Origin: an uncultured Angelakisella sp.
GTDB lineage: Bacteria; Bacillota; Clostridia; Oscillospirales; Ruminococcaceae
NCBI GenBank assembly: GCA_910585535.1
Contig: CAJUFK010000164.1
Location: forward strand, 1 to 5,946
Direction: 5' to 3'
DNA: 5,946 nucleotides
A program made the position numbers and the translations under genes. The notes beneath the pieces were generated by a model. That model saw only the letters and a program-made list of their open reading frames with translations, ran no database searches and was not told the DNA's origin. This document shows positions 1 to 3,894 of this stretch, in pieces (within the stretch, counting starts at the first letter, position 1; each line of letters starts with the position of its first letter).

Positions 1-102
1 GCGCCGGGGAGGGTCTGCCTGCGGGCGCTAGCCCGCCGCGGAGCGCCGGGGAGGGGCTGCCCGCGGGCGCTAGCCCGCCGCAGAGCGCCGGGGAGGGTCT
101 GC
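1..102. repeat. 42-bp tandem repeat with internal hairpins
   Basis: Two full 42-bp units (1-42 and 43-84) are followed by an 18-bp partial third unit (85-102). The two full units differ at only three positions (unit positions 14, 20 and 40). Each carries a GC-rich hairpin, GCGGGC-gcta-GCCCGC, at 21-36 and 63-78. The array is cut by the window edge, so its full copy number is unknown. It ends two bases before the stop codon of the minus-strand NagA homologue and so lies in its 3' untranslated region. There the hairpins could slow polymerase or protect mRNA ends, but there is no T-tract to make them typical terminators. Confidence 0.85.
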
Positions 103-104
103 GG

Positions 105-1262
105 TCAGTTGGAGGAGTCGTAAATCATGCTTCCCTGACTCATGGTCAGGCGAACGCGGCGGGTCTTGTCCAGGAACACCAGGTCGGCGTCCTTGCCTAC
201 CTCCAGGCTGCCCTTGCGGTGGGCCAGGCCCAGCATCCGGGCGGGGGAGGTGGTGAAGAGGGGCAGGCACTGGGGGAAGGTAAGGCCATCCGCGGCGGAA
301 AGGCGCCACAGGCCTTCGTCGGCGGTTAAAACGCTCCCCGCCCAGCTTTCGTCGTCCAGGTATAAAAGCTTCCCGCCCCGAAGGGCGGCGCTGCGCTCCC
401 CCAGGGGATAGAGGCCGTCGGCGAGACCGGTGAGGGAGAGGCCGGCGGTGACCGCCACCGTCCGGGCGGCGCCCTTGGACCGGAGGAGCAGCCGCAGCAG
501 CGGCAGGGGGGTGCAGTCCAGGTCGCAGAGGACTTCGCAGAACAGATCCTGTTCCAAGGCAGCGGCCACAAGGCCGGGGGACTGCTGATCCATAGGGGCG
601 GTGTGGCGGAAGATGTGGGTGATCCCCACAGCTCCGGCCTGGATGCAGTCCATGGCCTCTTCGTAGCTGGCCCCGGAGTGGCCCAGGAAGACCTGGATCC
701 CATCGGCGGTGAGGCGGCGGGTAAAATCGGCGGCGCCGGGGATCTCCGGGGAGAGGGTCACCCGGGTGATGATGCCTTCGCTGGCCTCTTGGAGGCGTTG
801 GAATAAAGCGTAATCCGGCTCCCGAAGATGCTTTTTCAGGGCGGCGCCCTGCCAGCCCTCCGCCAGAAAAGGCCCCTCCAGGTGGATGCCGGCGATTTGG
901 GGACAGCCCTGGCGCTTGGCCCCGCCGATGGCTGAGACGGCCCGGAGAAGATGCTCCTCGGTGTCGGACACAAGGGCAGGGAGGAAGGTGGTGACCCCGT
1001 GGGAGGCGCAGAAATCCCGGAGGGTACGCACCTCCCGGGGGCTGGTGACCGCCCCCAGGTCGATGCCCCAGCCTCCGTGGAGATGGGCGTCGATAAGGCC
1101 AGGAAGCACCAGCATCCCGTGGCCGTCAATGACCCGGCCATAGGCCTCCCCTGGAGGGAGGATGCCCTGGATGCGCCCTTCGCTGATGCGTAGGTTGCAG
1201 GGCTTGGGCCTGCCGTCCAGGAAGGCCTGGATGTTAGTAACTGTGGTGATGATGGGCGCCAT
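105..1262 (-). CDS. NagA-family amidohydrolase (N-acetylglucosamine-6-phosphate deacetylase homologue), catalytic Asp missing
   Basis: This 385-aa protein has the usual NagA length. True NagA deacetylates GlcNAc-6-phosphate in the cytoplasm. Visible in order are an N-terminal beta-rich segment, PGLIDAHLHGG with the HxH metal motif (His60, His62), HLEGPF with metal ligand Glu129, GHSGASY with His195, THIF with His216, WAGSVLT, and the C-terminal GSLEVGKDADLVFLD signature. Several functional positions differ from the family as I recall the E. coli enzyme. The catalytic Asp in VTDA is Ala273 (VTAG, codon at 444-446). The substrate His near 251 is Thr251. The Asn-Ala pair at 219-220 is Arg-His. 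The phosphate-binding Arg227 is Gln. The His after HLEGP is Ala141. It is therefore probably not a working NagA, but a pseudoenzyme or an amidohydrolase with a changed role. The start at 1262 is chosen because AAGGGAG lies 8 nt upstream and homology begins there; an upstream in-frame extension to 1424 has no family features. It is transcribed divergently from the LacX-like gene. Confidence 0.88.
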   Translation of the reverse strand: MAPIITTVTNIQAFLDGRPKPCNLRISEGRIQGILPPGEAYGRVIDGHGMLVLPGLIDAHLHGGWGIDLGAVTSPREVRTLRDFCASHGVTTFLPALVSDTEEHLLRAVSAIGGAKRQGCPQIAGIHLEGPFLAEGWQGAALKKHLREPDYALFQRLQEASEGIITRVTLSPEIPGAADFTRRLTADGIQVFLGHSGASYEEAMDCIQAGAVGITHIFRHTAPMDQQSPGLVAAALEQDLFCEVLCDLDCTPLPLLRLLLRSKGAARTVAVTAGLSLTGLADGLYPLGERSAALRGGKLLYLDDESWAGSVLTADEGLWRLSAADGLTFPQCLPLFTTSPARMLGLAHRKGSLEVGKDADLVFLDKTRRVRLTMSQGSMIYDSSN

Positions 1263-1415
1263 AAACAATCTCCCTTGAATGTAAATTTCCCGTAAAATTT
1301 CGTGGTTTCCCCACCTGGACCCCTTTTTATGGTGGAAATGTTCCCGGAAAAAGTATAGAATAAAAAAAGTACCTTTGCGTTGAACCAATGGGAACGGAAA
1401 AACCCTTTCCTCAAT

Positions 1416-1443
1416 ATTATACACTTTATTGGGGAAAGTGCAA
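1416..1443 (-). promoter_or_regulatory. Putative promoter for the NagA homologue
   Basis: On the minus strand a perfect -10 box, TATAAT (1421-1416), is preceded by TTGCAC (1443-1438) with a 16-nt spacer. This would give an untranslated leader of about 150 nt before the start at 1262. The -10 region is nearly symmetric (AATATTATA), so the opposite strand reads TATTAT at 1415-1420 and could serve the divergent LacX-like gene, although I see no good plus-strand -35 box at the right distance. The -35 match is only partial. Confidence 0.5.
1422..1440. promoter_or_regulatory. Candidate operator: CACTTT / AAAGTG inverted repeat in the promoter spacer
   Basis: Six-base arms CACTTT (1422-1427) and AAAGTG (1435-1440) are separated by 7 bp. 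They fill the spacer of the putative minus-strand promoter and reach into its -35 box. A bound repressor would block that promoter and possibly the divergent gene. The arms are short, so chance is possible. No regulator gene is present in the window. Confidence 0.3.
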
Positions 1444-1544
1444 GGAAGGAACAGCCAAGAAACGGTTTTTTATTGGAAAGAAGGCAGGAAAAGCAAAGTG
1501 TCAGTCCCTGCGTCAGTCGGCGCGGGCTGAGAAAGGACAGCCGG

Positions 1545-2414
1545 ATGGAACTTGTAATGGAAAACAGCCGCTTCCGGGTGGTTGTTGAGATGTTGGGGGC
1601 GGAGATCGCCTCCATTTGGGACAAGAGCGCGGGTCGGGAACTCCTATGGCAGGGGGATCCCGCTGTCTGGCCCCACCGGGCTCCCCTCCTCTTCCCGGTG
1701 TGCGGCCCCCTGCTGGACGACCGCTTTGAGGCGGAGGGCCAGCAATACCAGATGCCCCCTGGCGGGTTTGCCCTGCGGATGCGCCACAAGCTGGTCTGCT
1801 GCGACCAGAACCTCATCTGCCTGCGGTTGGAAAGCACCCCGGAGACCGAGGCGATTTACCCCTGCAAATTCGCGGTCAAGACCACCTATGCCCTTAAGGA
1901 GAACCGGGTCTCCAGCCGGATGAAGGTGCTGAACTACGACAAGAAGGAGATGTACTTCCGATGCGGCTTTACCACCGCCTTCCAGTGCCTGGACGGTGGG
2001 GAGGGATACCAGGTCCGCCTGGAGCAGCCGGAAGTTCTCACCCTTCTGGAACGGGACAAGTCGGGGTTCCTCACCCGGGGAAGCCGGATGTGGGAGCCGG
2101 AGGGAGGGGTCATCCCCCTTTCCGCCAAGGAGCTGGACAACGGCGTCATCTTTAAGGAGCCCACCAGCCAATACTTCCAACTGGAGCAGGGGGAGGGAGG
2201 GAGAACCATTCGCCTCCATCTTCGGGGAGCCCCATACGCCTACCTCCGGGCTGCCCCGGTGGATGGGCCCCGGCAATTCCTCTCTATGGGCAGTTGGCAC
2301 GGCGTCCCGGACTTTGCCGACTCCCCCGCCGACTGGTCCCAGAAGGAGAGCGTCATCCCCCTGGGAGCCATGGAGGAGTATTACACCCACCAAACCATCA
2401 TCATCGATCCATAA
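1545..2414 (+). CDS. LacX/YeaD-type aldose 1-epimerase (mutarotase) family protein, catalytic residues apparently lost
   Basis: This 289-aa protein matches the length and layout of LacX-like aldose 1-epimerase homologues, cytoplasmic beta-sandwich proteins that interconvert sugar anomers. Family signatures are GAEIASIWDKSAGRELLWQG (residues 18-37), APLLFPVCGPL (46-56), the GFA motif (74-76) and WHGVPD with a downstream K-E and L (251-273). At the three positions where the family usually carries catalytic or substrate residues this protein differs. The His of HGFAR is Gly73. The His of GGHPAF is Thr143 in GFTTAF. The Glu of the EPW motif is Gly249 in GSW. It may bind a sugar without turning it over, or be a pseudoenzyme. 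The start at 1545 has AAAGGA (1532-1537) 7 nt upstream; a second ATG at 1557 is possible. It faces away from the NagA homologue and is followed 5 nt later by a strong terminator, so it is a single-gene unit on this side. Confidence 0.88.
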   Translation: MELVMENSRFRVVVEMLGAEIASIWDKSAGRELLWQGDPAVWPHRAPLLFPVCGPLLDDRFEAEGQQYQMPPGGFALRMRHKLVCCDQNLICLRLESTPETEAIYPCKFAVKTTYALKENRVSSRMKVLNYDKKEMYFRCGFTTAFQCLDGGEGYQVRLEQPEVLTLLERDKSGFLTRGSRMWEPEGGVIPLSAKELDNGVIFKEPTSQYFQLEQGEGGRTIRLHLRGAPYAYLRAAPVDGPRQFLSMGSWHGVPDFADSPADWSQKESVIPLGAMEEYYTHQTIIIDP

Positions 2415-2419
2415 CAAGA

Positions 2420-2456
2420 CAGCCCTCTTCCCACTTTGGGAAGAGGGCTGCTTTTT
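2420..2456 (+). terminator. Rho-independent terminator of the LacX-like gene
   Basis: A perfect 13-bp stem, CAGCCCTCTTCCC (2420-2432) with GGGAAGAGGGCTG (2438-2450), closes a 5-nt loop. A C and five T residues follow (2451-2456). It begins 5 nt after the stop codon of the LacX-like gene. Confidence 0.95.
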
Positions 2457-2520
2457 GAAGTAACAAGCGCAGCATAACGGGCCTGCTCTAGGATTTCCTT
2501 CTGGCACGAAGCCACTGCCC

Positions 2521-2554
2521 TTCAAAATTAGACCCCTAGGGGGTGCTTTTTGAA
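2521..2554. other. Dyad-symmetric element with a CCCCTAGGGG core
   Basis: Outer arms TTCAAAA (2521-2527) and TTTTGAA (2548-2554) flank an inner perfect 10-bp palindrome, CCCCTAGGGG (2533-2542). It lies in the spacer between the LacX-like terminator and the tRNA promoter, upstream of the promoter. It could be a regulator-binding site or a relic terminator; the sequence alone does not decide. No gene is seen between 2457 and 2650. Confidence 0.4.
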
Positions 2555-2607
2555 CGAACCGCCCTGTGCAAGGCTGGACTGTTCCGGCTGAAAAGAGGGG
2601 GGGCGGG

Positions 2608-2636
2608 TTGACTTTTCCCCGCTGTAGGTGTATTAT
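2608..2636 (+). promoter_or_regulatory. Promoter of tRNA-Leu
   Basis: TTGACT (2608-2613) and TATTAT (2631-2636) are separated by exactly 17 bp, a near-consensus housekeeping sigma promoter. Transcription would start around 2643, just ahead of the mature tRNA 5' end at 2651. Confidence 0.85.
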
Positions 2637-2650
2637 TTGAAGAGAAATTT

Positions 2651-2737
2651 GCCGCCGTGACGAAATCGGCACACGTAGCAGACTTAAAATCTGCCGGGAG
2701 CAATCCCTTACGGGTTCAAGTCCCGTCGGCGGCACCA
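2651..2737 (+). tRNA. tRNA-Leu (anticodon UAA)
   Basis: An 87-nt type II tRNA. The 7-bp acceptor stem pairs GCCGCCG (2651-2657) with CGGCGGC (2727-2733), followed by discriminator A and genome-encoded CCA (2735-2737). The anticodon stem pairs GCAGA (2678-2682) with TCTGC (2690-2694) around loop CTTAAAA, giving anticodon TAA at 2685-2687. A long variable arm (GGGAGCAATCCC) marks it as Leu class. The T arm is CGGG-TTCAAGT-CCCG. It has its own promoter and terminator. Because tRNA 3' ends are common integration sites and the ICE-like genes start just downstream, this tRNA may be the attachment target. Confidence 0.97.
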
Positions 2738-2744
2738 ACTAACC

Positions 2745-2804
2745 CAAACACTTTAGATGCCATGCGGATAAACCCGCATGGCATCAAGTGTTTGTGGACT
2801 TTTT
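2745..2804 (+). terminator. Long hairpin terminator after tRNA-Leu
   Basis: Two stacked stems, CAAACACTT (2745-2753) with AAGTGTTTG (2786-2794) and GATGCCATGCGG (2756-2767) with CCGCATGGCATC (2774-2785), give 21 bp interrupted only by a 2-nt bulge (TA) and closed by a 6-nt loop. TGGAC and five T residues follow (2800-2804). It starts 7 nt after the tRNA CCA end. It most probably ends the tRNA transcript, although the T-tract is slightly displaced from the stem. Confidence 0.75.
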
Positions 2805-2854
2805 AAGGGTCAAAAATCAGCCGGTCAAACGATAGATGCAAAAGAGGTCTTAAG

Positions 2855-2880
2855 GGTAACCGGCAGGATTTGAACCCCGC
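2855..2880 (-). other. tRNA-3'-end-like fragment, possible attachment-site remnant
   Basis: Read on the minus strand this stretch contains GGTTCAAATCCTGCCGGTTA, which resembles a T-loop plus the 3' acceptor strand of a tRNA. There is no matching 5' half on either side, no CCA, and the T-stem pairs only in part. It does not match the 3' end of the nearby tRNA-Leu. It could be a leftover attachment site or a chance match. Confidence 0.3.
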
Positions 2881-3020
2881 AAGTTCCCCGTTTTGGGCAG
2901 TTTTGGGCCGGTGCCCTTTTTGAATCGAGCAGGGGCCTACAAAAAAGGCAGTGACTTTCCCGAAAAAAGATAACCGAAAATAAAAGCCCAGTTTTGTTGG
3001 TTATCCACAGCCAACAGACT

Positions 3021-3060
3021 GGCGCCCTTTTTGCTTTACCATCAGCTGAAAAAGGGCACC
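3021..3060 (+). other. Hairpin with GGCGCCCTTTTT / AAAAAGGGCACC arms
   Basis: The 12-nt arms at 3021-3032 and 3049-3060 pair at 11 positions, with an inner GCT/AGC. There is no T-tract after the right arm, so on the plus strand it is not a standard terminator; the T run is inside the left arm. It overlaps the right arm of the hairpin at 2988-3022, so the two could be alternative folds. Confidence 0.5.
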
Positions 3061-3092
3061 AGCCCCGGAGACCCTTACAACCCATATCCAGC

Positions 3093-3137
3093 GCCCAGCC
3101 GTTCTTCCCGTTTGGGAAAAGCAGCTGGGCCTTTTTT
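3093..3137 (+). terminator. Terminator-like hairpin, GCCCAGC / GCTGGGC with T-tract
   Basis: The outer stem pairs GCCCAGC (3093-3099) with GCTGGGC (3124-3130). An inner stem pairs TTCCC with GGGAA around a GTTT loop. A C and six T residues follow. It has good terminator form on the plus strand, but no gene is visible just upstream. Confidence 0.65.
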
Positions 3138-3183
3138 GTTTCCCCTTCAAAAAGGGCACAGCCCCCAAAACCAAAGTCCCCCC

Positions 3184-3224
3184 AAGCGCCGGTGTTTTGC
3201 GAAAGCAGGATGTCGGCGCTTTTT
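3184..3224 (+). terminator. Terminator-like hairpin, AAGCGCCG / CGGCGCTT family, copy 1
   Basis: AAGCGCCG (3184-3191) pairs with CGGCGCTT (3214-3221), with an inner TGC-GAAA-GCA tetraloop hairpin and a run of five T residues (3220-3224). Its right arm and following bases, CGGCGCTTTTTGCAT (3214-3228), are identical to 3593-3607 in the hairpin before the Cys-rich gene. It precedes the 97-aa gene by about 45 nt. Confidence 0.6.
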
Positions 3225-3271
3225 GCATTTCTGGGAAAAACAAAAAGAAAGTGAGGTGCAGCAGTATAAAC

Positions 3272-3565
3272 ATGAAAACAGACCAGAAAAATAGCTGTGG
3301 TCAGAAAGAGGGGCTCATTGGCAGAGTCACTTTCGCAAACGGAAAGACGTTTGAATACACCGACCCCAGGGAGTTTCTCAAGGTGATCCGTGAGGAACTC
3401 CCCTACCACTCAACATCCGGTTTCCGCTATAATGTCTTAACAAACGACCCCCAAATCCGCAAGGCAGCGGATGACATCCTCTATGACCTGTATGGGGAGG
3501 AAAATCCCCGCACACTGGAGGATTATCAGAAGCCGCCAGCTATGTCCATATCTATAACGATGTAA
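3272..3565 (+). CDS. Small conserved-looking ICE-associated protein, function unknown
   Basis: A 97-aa protein. The body runs from GLIGRVTFANGKTFEYTDP (residues 14-32) through EELPYHSTSGFRYNVLTNDP (41-60) to the acidic helix-like DDILYDLYGEENPRTLEDYQ (67-86). From memory this resembles the N-terminal part of proteins of unknown function on clostridial ICEs, where it can be fused to longer accessory domains; here it ends soon after. There is no signal peptide, membrane segment or catalytic motif. The start is uncertain. ATG 3272 is preceded by GTGAGGTG about 13 nt upstream, which is rather far, and GTG 3251 is in frame but lacks a clear ribosome binding site. The two As of its TAA stop form the base of the next hairpin. 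It is first in a plus-strand run with the Cys-rich and ArdA-like genes. Confidence 0.7.
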   Translation: MKTDQKNSCGQKEGLIGRVTFANGKTFEYTDPREFLKVIREELPYHSTSGFRYNVLTNDPQIRKAADDILYDLYGEENPRTLEDYQKPPAMSISITM

Positions 3566-3603
3566 AAGCGCCGTTTTTCCCACCAGGAAGAACGGCGCTT
3601 TTT
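3564..3603 (+). terminator. Hairpin terminator or attenuator, GCGCCG family, copy 2
   Basis: A 17-bp stem (3564-3580 with 3586-3602, one G-U pair) with a 5-nt loop and a T run to 3603. It starts inside the TAA stop codon of the 97-aa gene and ends about 20 nt before the ribosome binding site of the Cys-rich gene. Its left arm AAGCGCCGTTTTTCCC (3566-3581) is identical to 5605-5620. Placed between two co-oriented genes, it would act as an internal terminator, attenuator or mRNA-processing site rather than the end of an operon. Confidence 0.85.
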
Positions 3604-3636
3604 GCATATCCGGGAAAAAAGAAAAAGGAGAAGAAC

Positions 3637-3834
3637 ATGATCGTCGAAGTGACCCAAGAAACCACGACCATCCGCTGGAGAGAGGTTCCCATCCCCAGCC
3701 GGTGCGAGGGCTGCCCCTATCCCCATGTGGGCTTCATCTGCCGGGACCGGGATGGCGGCTGCCTGCGGACCGACGTGGAGCGGCTCAGTGAAAAGCACCG
3801 GATCAGGGCGGGAAAAGGAGGTGTTTCCTGTTGA
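3637..3834 (+). CDS. Small Cys-rich protein, putative zinc-binding
   Basis: A 65-aa protein whose centre holds four cysteines spaced CX2CX8CX6C (Cys23, Cys26, Cys35, Cys42), including CEGCPYP and a C-terminal-side GGC. That layout suggests a small zinc-ribbon-like fold; a fifth Cys is the last residue. The N-terminus VEVTQETTTIRWREVPIP looks like beta strands. There is no signal peptide or membrane segment, so it is expected to be cytoplasmic. The start at 3637 is well supported by AAGGAG (3625-3630) 6 nt upstream. It lies between the hairpin at 3564-3603 and the ArdA-like gene 60 nt downstream, with no terminator on its right, so it is likely co-transcribed with that gene. I do not recognise a named family. 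A role in DNA binding or partner binding on the mobile element is a guess. Confidence 0.78.
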   Translation: MIVEVTQETTTIRWREVPIPSRCEGCPYPHVGFICRDRDGGCLRTDVERLSEKHRIRAGKGGVSC

Positions 3835-3894
3835 TGTTGGTAGTTCCCTTTTGGAAAGGAAACCGGTATCGTGTTGGAAGAAAGGAGTGAGAAA

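Larger units (their letters stand above)
2805..3271. other. Gene-free, hairpin-rich stretch between tRNA-Leu and the ICE-like genes
   Basis: No convincing gene is seen here on either strand; the open frames present have low-complexity or unfamiliar translations and no good ribosome binding sites. Instead it holds a run of hairpins, most ending in T-tracts: GGGCA/TGCCC (2895-2921, weak), CCAGT..ACTGG (2988-3022), GGCGCCCTTTTT/AAAAAGGGCACC (3021-3060), GCCCAGC/GCTGGGC (3093-3137) and AAGCGCCG/CGGCGCTT (3184-3224). The motif AAAAAGGGCAC or its complement recurs near 2912, 3025, 3049 and 3150. It may be decayed cassette remnants, a leader with stacked terminators, or the end region of the mobile element. 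Confidence 0.6.

Noticed and set aside
1..102. CRISPR array or coding repeat
   Set aside because: Units are directly adjacent with no spacers, and no frame through them looks like a protein repeat.
1380..1420. Plus-strand promoter pairing TTGAAC (1380) with TATTAT (1415)
   Set aside because: The spacer is 29 bp, too long for a standard promoter; no alternative plus-strand -35 box was convincing.
1263..1424. N-terminal extension of the NagA homologue to an ATG at 1424
   Set aside because: The extra 54 residues show no family similarity, the region holds the likely promoter, and ATG 1262 has a strong ribosome binding site.
1458..1472. Possible catabolite-response (cre) site around AAACGGTTTT
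   Set aside because: It does not fit the cre consensus with correct spacing around the central CG.
836..1837. Minus-strand open frame in another frame across the NagA homologue and the divergent region
   Set aside because: It is an out-of-frame shadow of the NagA homologue and crosses into the oppositely oriented gene.
1644..2738. Minus-strand open frame opposite the LacX-like gene and running through the tRNA
   Set aside because: It overlaps a tRNA, two terminators and a clear gene on the other strand; no protein-family features.
2825..3409. Minus-strand open frame (194 codons) in the hairpin-rich region
   Set aside because: It overlaps several hairpins and the start of the 97-aa gene, has no recognisable domain and no ribosome binding site.
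3871..3894. GTG 3871 as the start of the ArdA-like gene
   Set aside because: ATG 3895 has an ideal AAAGGAG 7 nt upstream, and the extra codons contain that site.
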